Assembly (NCBI GenBank): GCA_963813375.1
Contig: CAWEYT010000022.1
Location: 62,001 to 126,000, forward strand
DNA: 64,000 bases
Direction of reading: 5' to 3'
DNA from: DASTFY01 sp963813375
Lineage (GTDB): Bacteria > Actinomycetota > Acidimicrobiia > Acidimicrobiales > Ilumatobacteraceae
Below the pieces are notes generated by a model. The model did not search any database, was not told the DNA's origin, and worked only from the letters and a program-made list of their open reading frames with translations. A program made the translations under genes and the position numbers. Each line of letters begins with the position of its first letter. Within the stretch, counting starts at the first letter, position 1. Below are positions 18,327-27,639 of the stretch, one piece after another.

Positions 18327-19214
18327 GTGGAACAGGTGCGCCAACTGCTGGCCGACGCCATCCGCGCCCGGGTGGGCGGCCCGACGGGGCAGGAGCACGC
18401 CCGGGAGCTGTTCGAGTCCGAGGGGCCGCGGTGGTTCGCGCCCGACCGGGCCATCTGGCGGGTCCATGCGGACGCCTCGATCTTCGTCGGCGCGCTACGG
18501 GCCCTGCTGCTGCAGAGCCTGCATCCGCTGGCCATGGCCGGCGTCGCCCAGCACTCCGACTACCGCGAGGATCCGTGGGGCCGGCTGCAGCGGACGGCCC
18601 GCTTCCTCGCCGGCACCACCTACGGCACGGCAGAGCAGGCCGAGCGGGCGTGCGCGACGGTTCGCCGCGTCCACGAGCGGGTGCGCGGCGTGGCTCCGGA
18701 CGGACGGGTGTACGACGCCAACGACCCTCACCTGCTGCTCTGGGTCCACGTCGCCGAGCTCGACAGCTTCCTGGCCGCCTATCAGCGCTTCGGAGCCGAG
18801 CCCCTCGACCGGGCCGAGCAGGACGAGTACATAGCCGACCAGGCCCGCGTCGCCCGGGAGCTCGGCGTGCCCGACCCACCGCTCACGGTCGCGGAGCTTC
18901 GGGCCCGGTTGGCCGCCTACCGCCCGGAGCTGGCCGGCACCGCCGACGCCCGGGAGGCGGCGCGCTTCCTCCTCCTGCAGCCTCCGGTGCCCCTGGCGGC
19001 GCGGGGTCCCTACACCGTGCTGGGGGTCACGGCCGTCTCGCTCCTGCCGTGGTGGGCGAAGGTCATGCTGCGCATCCCGCCGTTGCCGCTGACGGAGACG
19101 GTCGTGATCCGTCCGGCTGGCCGCGCCCTCGTGGGAGCGATGCGCTGGGCGCTCGGGGACGGTTCCCGCCCGCGAGCCGGGTCGCCGGCGGAGTCGGGCA
19201 CACTGGCGGGGTGA
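18327..19214 (+). CDS. Oxygenase MpaB family protein (DUF2236)
   Basis: 295 aa from GTG 18327. Family signatures are WFAPDRAIWRVHADASIFVG, LLLQSLHPLAMAGVAQHSDY, DPWGRLQRTARFLAGTTYG and DPHLLLWVHVAELDSFL. MpaB-like (DUF2236) proteins are haem- or metal-dependent oxygenase-type enzymes, related to latex-clearing proteins; substrates are mostly unknown. Its stop overlaps the next gene (GTGA). Long plus-strand frames that begin at 16797 are antisense to the MBL and permease genes and are not part of this protein. Confidence 0.85.
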   Translation: MEQVRQLLADAIRARVGGPTGQEHARELFESEGPRWFAPDRAIWRVHADASIFVGALRALLLQSLHPLAMAGVAQHSDYREDPWGRLQRTARFLAGTTYGTAEQAERACATVRRVHERVRGVAPDGRVYDANDPHLLLWVHVAELDSFLAAYQRFGAEPLDRAEQDEYIADQARVARELGVPDPPLTVAELRARLAAYRPELAGTADAREAARFLLLQPPVPLAARGPYTVLGVTAVSLLPWWAKVMLRIPPLPLTETVVIRPAGRALVGAMRWALGDGSRPRAGSPAESGTLAG

Positions 19215-19528
19215 ACGACCGGCCTGACGAGGAGGTGTCCCCGCCGCCCGAGGCACCGCCGCCGCGGCGACCCTCCTCGGTGCGGGGCGGCGTGCTCGGG
19301 GCGGCGATGCTCGGGCTGCGCGAGATCCTGGAAGGGCCCAAGAAGGAGCAGATCGTCATCCAGGCCGAAGCGCCCGGCGAGCCCCCGGACATCGACCGCC
19401 GCGGGTTCGAGGCTCCGTTGGAGGACGGGAGCCTGGCCGTCGGTCCACCGCTCGACGACCTCAAGGACAAGGCGCGGGCCACCCGTCGTTCGCACCGCGT
19501 CCGCCGCCGCTCCGGCCGGCGGACCTAG
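19211..19528 (+). CDS. Small hydrophilic protein, unknown function
   Basis: 105 aa from GTG 19211, overlapping the stop of the MpaB-like gene by 4 bases. A Pro/Glu-rich start (PPPEAPPPRRPSSVRGG) leads to a more ordered centre, MLGLREILEGPKKEQIVIQ, then PDIDRRGFEAPLEDGSLAVG and a very basic C-terminus RSHRVRRRSGRR. No known domain. The coupling and the even codon usage support a real gene. Its TAG shares the four bases CTAG (19525-19528) with the convergent gene's stop. Confidence 0.65.
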   Translation: MNDRPDEEVSPPPEAPPPRRPSSVRGGVLGAAMLGLREILEGPKKEQIVIQAEAPGEPPDIDRRGFEAPLEDGSLAVGPPLDDLKDKARATRRSHRVRRRSGRRT

Positions 19529-20820
19529 CTCCCCGCGACGTCCCTACCGATTCGATATCGATTCGGTGCGGAGGTTCTCGCGGCTGCTGGAACCGCTGCG
19601 GGCGCCTGAGCGCCGCGAGAACGCCGGACGGCGGCCTTCAGGGCCGGCGCCAGCTCGCCGCGACCCTCGACGACCACCTGCTCGAGGCCGAGCCATCCGG
19701 CCATGAGCCCCAGCTCACCGGCCAGCGCCTCCGCGACCGGGCCCTCCGGCACGCCCGGCTCGGTGTACGCGCCCCGCACCAGGAGCGTCGACAGCGCCCG
19801 CTCGGCCTTGAGATCGACCCGGCCGACCAGCTCGTCGCCGAGCAGGAAGGGCAGGACGTAGTAGCCGAAGCGCCGCTTGGGCGCGGGCGTGTAGATCTCG
19901 ATCCGGTAGTGGAAGCCGAACAGCCGCTCGACCCGCGGCCGCTCCCAGATCACGGAGTCGAACGGCGACAGGAGCGCTCGGGCCCGCACCCGACGCGGCA
20001 GCGCAGCCTCCGGGTGCACATAGGCCGGCTCCTTCCACCCCTCCACCTGCGCCGGCAACAGCTCGCCCGCCTCGACCAGCTCGGCCACCAGCGGACGGCA
20101 GCGCGGGACGTGCTGGCGGTGGTACTCCGCCAGGTCCCGCAGCGTGCCCACGCCCTGCGACCGCGCCGCCAGCAGCAACAGCGCCTTGCGGGCGTCGGGC
20201 TCGCTCGGGGTCGGTGCGGCCAGCACCGCCGCCGGCAGCATCCGCTCGGGAAGGTCGTACAGCCGGGCGAAGTCGTTGACCCGCCGGCGGGCGGTGATCC
20301 GCCCCGTGTAGAAGAGCCACTCGAGCGCCAGCTTGGCGTGGTCCCAGTCCCACCACGCCCCCTTGGGAGCGGTCCGCTCCGACAGCTCGCCCGCCACGAC
20401 GGGCCCGCGCTCGGCCACCATCTCGTAGACGGCCTCGACATAGCCGGGGCGTTCCGTGCTCATCCGGGCGACGCCGCGCCACGTGTGCTCGGCGGCACGG
20501 GCCATCTTCCAACGGAACAGCGGATGTTGCGCGGCCGGGATGTGCGAGGCCTCGTGGCCCCAGTACTCGAAGAGCTCGCCGGCGGCGGCGGCCTTCGGCA
20601 GGAGGTCGCGGGGATGGGGCCCGAGGCGGGCGAAGAGGGGCAGCTCCTGGGACCGCACGAGCACGTTGACGGAGTCGATCTGGATCAGCCCGACCCGGTC
20701 GAACACGCGCCGCAAGTGGCGGCGATCGACCCGGCCCTGCGGGCGCGGGTCGGTGAAGCCCTGGGCAGCGAGCGCCACCCGGCGTGCTTGCGCGAGGGAG
20801 AGCGACAGGGGCGCCGCCAC
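19525..20820 (-). CDS. YcaQ/AlkX-type winged-helix DNA glycosylase (HTH_42)
   Basis: 431 aa. Domain plan of the crosslink-repair glycosylase family: N-terminal LSLAQARRVALAAQGF, the region DRVGLIQIDSVNVLVRSQ carrying a Q-I-D triad (the QxD-type catalytic motif reported for YcaQ), FEYWGHEASHIP, KGAWWDWDHAKLALEWLFYTG, SPFDSVIWERPRVERLFGF and YYVLPFLLGDELVGRVDLK. Such enzymes excise alkylated or crosslinked bases. The last about 45 residues are an Ala/Arg tail. Monocistronic; tail-to-tail overlap with the small gene at 19211-19528. Confidence 0.88.
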   Translation of the reverse strand: MAAPLSLSLAQARRVALAAQGFTDPRPQGRVDRRHLRRVFDRVGLIQIDSVNVLVRSQELPLFARLGPHPRDLLPKAAAAGELFEYWGHEASHIPAAQHPLFRWKMARAAEHTWRGVARMSTERPGYVEAVYEMVAERGPVVAGELSERTAPKGAWWDWDHAKLALEWLFYTGRITARRRVNDFARLYDLPERMLPAAVLAAPTPSEPDARKALLLLAARSQGVGTLRDLAEYHRQHVPRCRPLVAELVEAGELLPAQVEGWKEPAYVHPEAALPRRVRARALLSPFDSVIWERPRVERLFGFHYRIEIYTPAPKRRFGYYVLPFLLGDELVGRVDLKAERALSTLLVRGAYTEPGVPEGPVAEALAGELGLMAGWLGLEQVVVEGRGELAPALKAAVRRSRGAQAPAAVPAAARTSAPNRYRIGRDVAGS

Positions 20821-20835
20821 GACGCGAAGGCTCTG

Positions 20836-21398
20836 TCAGTCGGCTTCGGTGATGGTCACCGAGTTGATGGCGACATCCTCGCGCGGGCGGTCGTTCCGGT
20901 CGGTCGTCACCCGCTGCATCTCTTCGACGACCTCCATGCCCTTCACGACCTGCCCGAAGAGCGAGTACTGCGGGGGTAGGCGGACCCCGCTCGGCCCGCT
21001 CACGATGAAGAACTGGCTGCCGTTGGTGTTCGGGCCGGCGTTGGCCATGGCCACCGAACCGAGCTCGTACTGGCCCGCCTTCGGGAGCTCGTCCTCGAAC
21101 TTGTAGCCCGGGCCGCCCCGTCCGGTCCCTGTGGGATCACCGCCCTGGCACATGAAGCCGTCGATGACCCGGTGGAAGATCACGCCGTCGTAGTAGTGGT
21201 GCAGGGCCAGGAAGACGAAGTTGTTGACCGTCTTCGGGGGCCCGCACCGCATCGAGGGCGATGACGATGGTCCCGAGGCGTGGTGTCGAGCGTGGCCGTG
21301 TAGCGCTTGGAGGCGTCGATGCCGTGCTCAGGGCCGTCGGCCGGGAACTGCTGGGTCTTGGCGGCGGAGCCGTCGAGGGCGGGGAAGGGGTGGGGCAT
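20836..21398 (-). CDS. Cyclophilin-type peptidylprolyl isomerase (two frame changes)
   Basis: About 187 aa. From ATG 21398 the frame reads MPHPFPALDGSAAKTQQFP and ASKRYTATLDTT, moves to GTIVIALDAVRA near 21280, and to KTVNNFVFLALHHYYDG near 21245. The cyclophilin core follows with FHRVIDGFMCQGGDPTGTG, YKFEDE, GSVAMANAGPNTNGSQFFI and SLFGQVVKGMEVV. It catalyses proline cis-trans isomerisation during protein folding; no signal peptide is seen, so it is probably cytoplasmic. It is the last gene in line after the sugar ABC transporter genes, though a functional link is not implied. Confidence 0.87.
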
Positions 21399-22957
21399 AG
21401 GGCGGCGACCCTACCGGCCGCCGCCGGGCGGACGCGGCCGGCGTCAGCCGCCGCACGCTCGACGTCCAGTTGGCGATGAGGAGGTCGGACTGCCGCGCCG
21501 CGGCGGTCAGCGTCTGGGCGACGTCCGCCCGCCCGATCAGGATCGACTCGACGGCGTTCGCGGTGAGGATCCGGACCTCCCGCTGCGGGCCCAGCACGGG
21601 ACCGGCCTCGACCGGCGTGTCGGCCGCCGCCAGGAGCTGGTCGTAGCCGACCTTGAACCGGGGATCGGCGGCGTAGAGGTCCTTGATCGGCGGCAGCTCG
21701 GTGGCGCTCTGGCGCACCGGGCACGTACCCGGTGTCCGCCGCCCACTGCGACTGCTGCTCGGGCGCCACGAGGTACTTGATGTAGTCCCAGGCCGCCGCG
21801 GTCTCGGCATCGCTCTTGCCGATCGGCAGCCACAGCGACGCGCCCCCGACCAGGACCCCCGGGTTCACCGTCGGGCCGGGCATGGGGCCGATGCCGACGT
21901 CGGCCGGGGTGACCGGGTAGCCGCCGGCGTCGAGGATGCCCAGCACCGAGCCGAGGGCCGCGGTCGTGTAGATCGTCATGGCCGCCGCCGCTTCCTTGTC
22001 GACCAGCTTCAGCAGGTTGTCCGGCAGTGGGGTGTTCGGGCCGACGTCGATGGCCAGACCGTCGATCACCATCTCCTGCAGGAACGTCAGCAGCTCGACG
22101 CCCGCAGTGCCGGCGAACAGCACGTTGGTCGCCGGTGCCGCCCGGCCGTTCTCGTTGTTGGCGTAGAGCTCGCCGGCCTTGGCCAGCCACTGCTCCAGGA
22201 ACCAGCCGCCACCGCCGTCGATGCTGTGGTCGAGAGCGAGCCCGTACTTGACGACGCCGCTCTCGACGAGCGTGCTCGCTGGCCGAGCGCAGCTCCTCGA
22301 GGCTGGTCGGCGGATCGTCGGGATCGAGGCCGGCCTGCTCGAAGGCCGCCCGGTTGTAGTACAGGACGGGGTTCGACAGGTTGAACGGCATCGCCCTGCA
22401 GCGCGCCCCGCAGCGTGTAGTAGGCGGTCGCGCGGGGCAGGAAGTCCGCCAGGTCGTAGTCCTCGGCGTTGACGCAGGACTGGATCGGGACGACGGTGTC
22501 GGAGTCGGCCAGGAGCTGCAGCGTGTACTCCGGCATCTGCACGAGCGTCGGCCGGTCGTTCGCCGACGACGTCTTGTACTTCTCGATGCTCTGCTCGTAG
22601 CCGCCCTGGTTGATGAGGGCCACCCGCACCTTGGACTGCGACGGCGTTGTACGCGTTCGGTGAGCTTGGCCAGCGCCTCCTCGTTGGCCGCGGTCATGGC
22701 GTGCCAGAACGTGATCGGCACCGGTCCCGTCGCGCTGTCCAGCGCGTCCACGGGACAGGGCGGGAGCTGCTCCGCCGGGATCGTCGGTCGTGGTCGGGAT
22801 CGTGGCCGGCGCCCCGCCGGAGTCCGGGCGGTGCGACGGTCGGGACGGTGGCGCCGCCGATCTCCAGGATCGACTTGCCGTTGCCGCAGGCGGCCGCCAC
22901 GGCGCACAGCCCCGCCACGAGCGCCACGCGTGCACGGCGCCGCGAGCGCCTGCTCAT
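21328..22957 (-). CDS. ABC transporter solute-binding lipoprotein, family 1 (at least six frame changes)
   Basis: Start ATG 22957 overlaps the permease stop (ATGA). A lipoprotein signal ends LCAVAAACGNG (lipobox AAAC). Pieces in successive frames are PVPITFWHAMTAANEEALAKL, VRVALINQGGYEQSIEKYK, PVLYYNRAAFEQAGLDPD, YGLALDHSIDGGGGWFLEQW, VLVGGASLWLPIGKSDAETAAAWDYIKYL and YDQLLAAADTPVEAGPVLG. Together they make a complete family-1 (sugar-type) binding protein of about 500 aa. The exact 3' end is uncertain; 21328 is the stop of the last recognised frame and overlaps the cyclophilin start. The even conservation on both sides of each shift points to sequencing indels. Confidence 0.8.
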
Positions 22958-23807
22958 CCCTTCACCGCGCCGGCGGTGAGGCCTCGGATGAGCTGGCGCT
23001 GGAACACGATGAGCACGATCACGATCGGGACGGCGGCGATGACCGTCCCCGCCGTGATGAGCGTGAGCTGGTCCGGGTTGGCGCTCGACAGCGACCTCAG
23101 CCCGATCTGCACCGTCCGGTAGTCGGGATCGTTGGTGATGCGCTGCGGCCACAGGTACTGGTTCCACGCCCCCAGGAACGAGAACAGGGCCAGCGCGCCG
23201 AGCGTCGGCCGGGCCAGCGGCGCCGCCACCTCACGGAGGAAGCCGAAGTGGCCGAGCCCGTCGAGCGCGGCGGCCTCCCGGAGATCCTTCGGGACGGTGA
23301 GGAACACCTGGCGGAGCAGGAACACCCCGAACGCGGCGGCCAGGAAGGGCACGATCAGGCCCTGGTAGGAGTCCGTCCAGCCGAGCGACTTGATGGTGTC
23401 GGTGTTGGCGAGGATCGTCACCTCGGCCGGCACCAGCAGCGTGGCCAGCACCACGTAGAAGAGGAAGCCCCGCAGCGGGAAGCGCATGAACGAGAACGCG
23501 TAGGCGGCCAGCAGGGACGTGATCAGGGTGCCCACGGTGATGAGGATCGAGACGATGGCGCTGTTGACGAGGTAGCGGTCCAGGTTCCCCTGGTTCCACG
23601 CGTCCTTCAGCGTCTGGAGGGTGAGGTCGACGGGGAGGAGCGCGCGGGGGTAGTCGAAGATGGCCGTGCCGGGCTTCAGCGAGAAGAGCACGGTCACGTA
23701 GATCGGGAACAGCACGAGGATCGGCCACGACCGCGAGCACCGCGTACCGCGCCCACTTGCGCGACCCGCCGCACGCGGTCGAGAGCGGACGCAGCCGCCT
23801 CAGCCAT
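22954..23807 (-). CDS. Sugar ABC transporter permease, MalG/UgpE type (two frame changes near the N-terminus)
   Basis: About 283 aa. The ATG 23807 overlaps the stop of the upstream permease gene by 8 bases. The N-terminal residues MAEAAASALDRVRR run into RKWARYAVLAVV and then WPILVLFPIYVTVLFSLKPG via frame changes near 23760 and 23730. The body has five to six TM helices and the EAA loop EAAALDGLGHFGFLREVAAPLARP that docks on the ATPase. It forms the membrane channel with the partner permease. The frame from 23715 alone lacks the first TM helix. Confidence 0.88.
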
Positions 23808-24687
23808 AGTGCACCCGGCGCTCGAGCCCGCGGAACTGGATGAGCGAGACCACGAGCATGATCAGGAACAGCAGGACGGCGACGGTGGCCTGCAGCCCGT
23901 TGTCGAAGGCGATGACCGAGTTCCGGCCGTAGATCAGGTAGGTCACCGTCGTCGTGGCGTCGCCCTGGGGTCCCCCGCCGGTCAGGATGTCGATCTCGGC
24001 GTAGGTCTGCAGCGCCCGCACGGTGAGCACGACGACGGCGAAGAGGATGGTCGGGCCGAGGAGCGGCACGGTCACGTTCGTGAACCTCCGCCACCCGCCG
24101 GCTCCGTCCACGAACGCGCTCTCGTAGAGGTCACGGGGGATGCTCTGGAGGCCGGCCGTCATGATGATGAACGTGAACCCGGCGTTGGCCCAGATGCTGA
24201 CGATGCCCAGCGCGGGCAGCGCCCAGGTCGGGTCCTGCAGGAGGCCGGGGTTCTTCAACACCTCGAAGGGCAGGATGTTGGTGAGGACGCCGATCTGCGG
24301 CTGCAGCAGGACCAGCCAGATCAGCGAGGCCACGGCGACCGACGTGGCGACGGTCGACGAGTACACGGTGCGGAAGAAGCGCATGCCGCGCAGGTGCTTG
24401 TCGGCGAGCACGGCGAGGCCGAGCCCGATCGCCAGGCCCGCCGGCACGGTGATGAGCGCGAAGAGGAAGGTGACGCCGAGCGAGTGGCGGAACTCGTTGG
24501 ACTGGAACACGTCCCAGTACTGCTGCACCCCCACGTAGGTCTTCTCTCCGCCGAACCCGCCGCCCCGGTAGAGGCCGAGCCAGATCGTGCGGCCGAGGGG
24601 GTAGAAGACGAAGACGCCGAGGAGCACGAGCGCGGGCAGCAGGAACAGGAAGGCCAGCAGCGCCTCTCGCAGCCGGCTACGGCTCAT
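23800..24687 (-). CDS. Sugar ABC transporter permease, MalF/UgpA type
   Basis: 295 aa, intact, six TM helices. The N-terminal SRLREALLAFLFLLPALVLLG and YPLGRTIWLGLY are typical of CUT1 permeases; the EAA loop is YESAFVDGAGGWRRFTNVTVPLLGP. With the second permease it makes the import channel for a carbohydrate or glycerol-phosphate-type substrate. Gene order on this strand is ATPase, this permease, second permease, binding protein, matching ugp-like operons. Confidence 0.93.
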   Translation of the reverse strand: MSRSRLREALLAFLFLLPALVLLGVFVFYPLGRTIWLGLYRGGGFGGEKTYVGVQQYWDVFQSNEFRHSLGVTFLFALITVPAGLAIGLGLAVLADKHLRGMRFFRTVYSSTVATSVAVASLIWLVLLQPQIGVLTNILPFEVLKNPGLLQDPTWALPALGIVSIWANAGFTFIIMTAGLQSIPRDLYESAFVDGAGGWRRFTNVTVPLLGPTILFAVVVLTVRALQTYAEIDILTGGGPQGDATTTVTYLIYGRNSVIAFDNGLQATVAVLLFLIMLVVSLIQFRGLERRVHYG

Positions 24688-24721
24688 CGTTGCCCCGTGA
24701 CATGGAGCTCGCTCCGCTCGC
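24688..24721. repeat. Short GC-rich palindromic spacer motif
   Basis: Between the permease start and the ATPase stop lies a GAGCTCGCTCCGCTCGCTC-like sequence (24706-24725). It is self-complementary (GAGCGAGCGGAGCGAGC on the other strand). Short repeats of this type are common in intergenic gaps of GC-rich Actinobacteria; only one copy is obvious here. Confidence 0.35.
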
Positions 24722-25723
24722 TCATGTCTCGACCCGCTTGCCGGTGACGGTGTCGAAGTGCTGCCGGTGCCGGGGCTCGGCGTCGATGAACACCGCCTCG
24801 CCCTCGCGCGGGCCGTCCACCTCGCTCGTGCGGGCCACCACCCGCATCTCGTTGGGGAGGACGCAGGTGATGAGCCGCTCGTAGCCGAGCGCCTCCACGA
24901 GCGTCACCCGGGCCGTGAGCGGACCCTCGCGGTCCAGCCGGATGTGCTCGGGGCGCACACCCACGAGGTGCTCACCGGGCTCGAGCAGCCCCGGCTGGAA
25001 GACGTTCATCGGGGGCGTCCCGAGGAACTGGGCGACGAACAGACTGGCCGGGCGGTCGTACACCTCCTGCGGCGGGCCGACCTGCTCCAGCAGGCCCTGC
25101 TGCATGACGGCGACCCGGGTACCCATCGTCATGGCCTCCACCTGGTCGTGGGTGACGTAGATGAACGTCCCCTCGACCCGCTGGTGGAGCGCGATGAGCT
25201 CGGCACGGGTCTCGCCCCGCAGCTTGGCGTCCAGGTTCGACAGCGGCTCGTCCATCAGGAAGACGGCAGGGTTGCGGACGATGGCCCGGGCCAGGGCGAC
25301 GCGCTGGCGCTGGCCTCCCGAGAGTGCCCCGGGCTTGCGCGTCAACAGCTCGCTCAGCCCGAGGAGCTGCGCCGCGTCACGGGCCGCGTGACCCCGCTCC
25401 CGCGTCCCGACCCCGCGCGCCTTGAGGGGGAACTCGATGTTGGCCTGCACGGTCTTGTGCGGATACAGCGCGTAGCTCTGGAACACCATGGCGATGTCCC
25501 GCAGCTTCGGAGCGACGTCGTTCACGAGCTGCTCGCCGATCCAGATCTCGCCGTCGGTCGGATCCTCCAGCCCGGCGATCATGCGCAGCAGCGTGGACTT
25601 GCCACACCCCGACGGTCCGAGGAGGACCATGAACTCCCGATCGCCGATGTCCAGCACGACGTTGTCGACCGCCGTGACCTCCCCGAAGCGCTTGGACACG
25701 TTGGAGAGCCGCACCCCTGCCAC
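24722..25723 (-). CDS. Sugar ABC transporter ATP-binding protein, MalK/UgpC type
   Basis: 333 aa from GTG 25723. Walker A GPSGCGKST, Q-loop VFQSYALYPH, ABC signature LSGGQRQRVALARAI, Walker B VFLMDEPLSNLD and H-loop VTHDQVEAM are all intact, followed by a C-terminal TOBE domain (FLGTPPMNVF, VGVRPEHIRL, EALGYERLITC). It powers import by the two permeases encoded downstream. A longer upstream frame to 25984 has no family features. First gene of the five-gene leftward unit. Confidence 0.94.
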   Translation of the reverse strand: MAGVRLSNVSKRFGEVTAVDNVVLDIGDREFMVLLGPSGCGKSTLLRMIAGLEDPTDGEIWIGEQLVNDVAPKLRDIAMVFQSYALYPHKTVQANIEFPLKARGVGTRERGHAARDAAQLLGLSELLTRKPGALSGGQRQRVALARAIVRNPAVFLMDEPLSNLDAKLRGETRAELIALHQRVEGTFIYVTHDQVEAMTMGTRVAVMQQGLLEQVGPPQEVYDRPASLFVAQFLGTPPMNVFQPGLLEPGEHLVGVRPEHIRLDREGPLTARVTLVEALGYERLITCVLPNEMRVVARTSEVDGPREGEAVFIDAEPRHRQHFDTVTGKRVET

Positions 25724-25886
25724 GACTGGACAACGTAGGTCAACCTCCGCCGACGTGCGTGCGACACCGCGTACGCTCCACGCCCATGTCCAGCCTTCCC
25801 CCGCCCCCGCCGGCCCCTCCGTCGGTGGCACCGGGGCCCGAGCCGGCCGTCGGACACGACGCACCCCCGGCACATCCGCCGGCACA

Positions 25887-26142
25887 GTGATCGGCACCCC
25901 CGTCGGCTCCCCTGTCGATCTCGACCGCATCGCCCAGGACCTGATCGACGTCGAGGTGGCCCTCGATCGCCTCGACCAGGGCACCTACTGGACCTGCGAG
26001 GTGACGGGCGAGCCGCTGCCCGACGACCTGCTCGCCGCCGATCCCGTGGCCCGGCGCCGGCCGCCCGCGGCGGGGATCGACGGCCGGGGACTCGACGGTC
26101 GCGACATCGGCGTCCCCAGGGAGCGCGGCGGGCGCGTGGTGA
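25887..26142 (+). CDS. DksA/TraR-like small protein lacking the zinc cysteines
   Basis: From GTG 25887 the frame reads DLDRIAQDLIDVEVALDRLDQGTYWTCEVTGEPLPDDLLAADPVARR, described in parts: a coiled-coil-like start and a TYWTCEVTGEPLPDD segment that aligns with the TYGxCxxCGxxIPxxRL region of DksA/TraR proteins. Only one Cys of the zinc pair remains and the second pair is absent. The end is uncertain; a TGA at 26140-26142 would overlap the GTG of the kinase gene if one frame change occurs in the 3' part. A Pro-rich open frame from ATG 25786 might be its N-terminus in another frame. Role unknown, perhaps a degenerate RNA-polymerase-binding factor. Confidence 0.5.
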
Positions 26143-27577
26143 GCCGCCGGGGGCTGGCCCTCGGCACGGCCGTCCTCGCCACCTCTGCCGCGGCGGTGGC
26201 GGTCGGGGCGACCGTCGCCCGCGATCCCCACCGACCGCGCCCGCGTCTCCCGATCGGCACGGGTGTGGCGCCTCAGCGCCCGGCGCGGCGCGGACTGGAC
26301 CGCCCACCAGGTGCGTCGTGCCGGCGCGTCCGATGAGCGGCGGGCCGAGCTCGACGCCCGCTTCGTGATCCGTACGGCGGAGGACGCGGCCCGCGAGCTC
26401 GGCCAGATGAAGGGCGCGCTGATGAAGATCGGGCAGCTGCTCGGCTTCATCCTCGAGGGGCTGCCCGAGGAGGCCCAGCGGGCACTGGCCACGCTGCAGG
26501 CGGACGCGCCGCCGATGGCCCCGAGCCTGGCCGCGGAGGTCGTCCGGCAGGAGCTGGGCGACGACCCCGAGCGCGTGTTCCGGTACTGGGAGCCGGAACC
26601 GGTGGCGGCGGCCAGCGTGGGGCAGGTCCACCGGGCGGTGCTGCCGGACGGCCGAGCGGTGGCGGTCAAGGTGCAGTACCCGGGCGTCGACACCGCCATC
26701 CTCGCCGACCTGGACAACGCCGAGGTCCTGTACGGCCTGTTCTCGGCCTTCGCCCTCAAGGGGCTCGACGTGCACGCGCTCGGTGGACGAGCTGCGGATG
26801 CGCATGGGCGACGAGCTCGACTACCGGATCGAGGCCGCCAACCAGTCGGAGTTCGTCGACCGGTATCGCGACCACCCGTTCATCACCGTGCCCGCGGTGA
26901 TCGAGGCCTGCTCGACGCAGCGGGTGCTCACGACGGAGTGGGTCGAGGGGCGCTCGTGGGCCGACTTCCTGTCCACGGCCGACCGGGCCGCCCGCCAGCG
27001 CGCCGGGGAGATCATCTTCCGCTTCGCGCAGGGCTCGGTGCACCGCCACGGCGTGTTCAACGGCGACCCCCACCCCGGCAACTACCGCTTCCTCCCCGAC
27101 GGGCGGATCGCGTTCTTGGACTTCGGGCTCGTGAAGCGGTGGACACCCGGCGAGTGGGAGCGTCTGGTGCCCTGCCTCGACGCCATCCTCGACACCGACC
27201 CCGGCCGGCTGCTCGGCGCGATGGAGGACGTGGACTTCCTCCCGTCCGGGCACGGCCTGGACGCCCAGGCGGTGTTCGCCTACGTGAGCCTTCCCTACCG
27301 CCCGTACCTCACCGAGCGCTTCGCCTTCAGCCGCGAGTTCGTGGCCGACACCGTGCAGCGCATCGCCGACGTGCGGGGGCCGCACGCCGAGGTGGTGGCG
27401 AGGCTCAACCTGCCCGCCAGCTTCGTCATCCTCGACCGTGTGGTCTGGGGCGTGTCCGCCCTGCTGGGCAAGCTGGAGGCCGAGGGGCCGTGGCGAGGCA
27501 TCCTCGACGAGTACCGAGCCGGCGCGCCGCCGTGCACCGCCCTGGGCGAGCAGGACGCCGCCTGGCGGGCTCGATAG
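26139..27577 (+). CDS. ABC1/AarF/UbiB family atypical kinase (two probable frame changes)
   Basis: About 470 aa. A probable start at GTG 26139 gives a hydrophobic stretch LALGTAVLATSAAAVAVGATV, followed after a frame change near 26225 by VSRSARVWRLSARRG. The kinase part has the KxGQ motif (GALMKIGQLLGF), an Ala-rich loop AAASVGQVHRAV, the lysine in AVAVKVQYPGV, and after a frame change near 26780 LDYRIEAANQSEF, GDPHPGNYRF and FLDFGLVKRW. UbiB-family proteins are ATPases/kinases linked to isoprenoid-lipid metabolism; bacteria without ubiquinone keep them for unclear reasons. If only unbroken frames are used, the start is GTG 26263. Confidence 0.85.
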
Positions 27578-27639
27578 ATTGTCGAGTGCAACCAAGTGGG
27601 GCGCGCCGGACGGCACGAGCAGGAGGGGTCCCGAGACCT

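Noticed and set aside
22381..24747. 788-codon plus-strand open frame
   Set aside because: It is antisense to the ABC-transporter genes, extremely rich in Arg, Glu, His and Asp, and has no domain; a typical GC-rich shadow.
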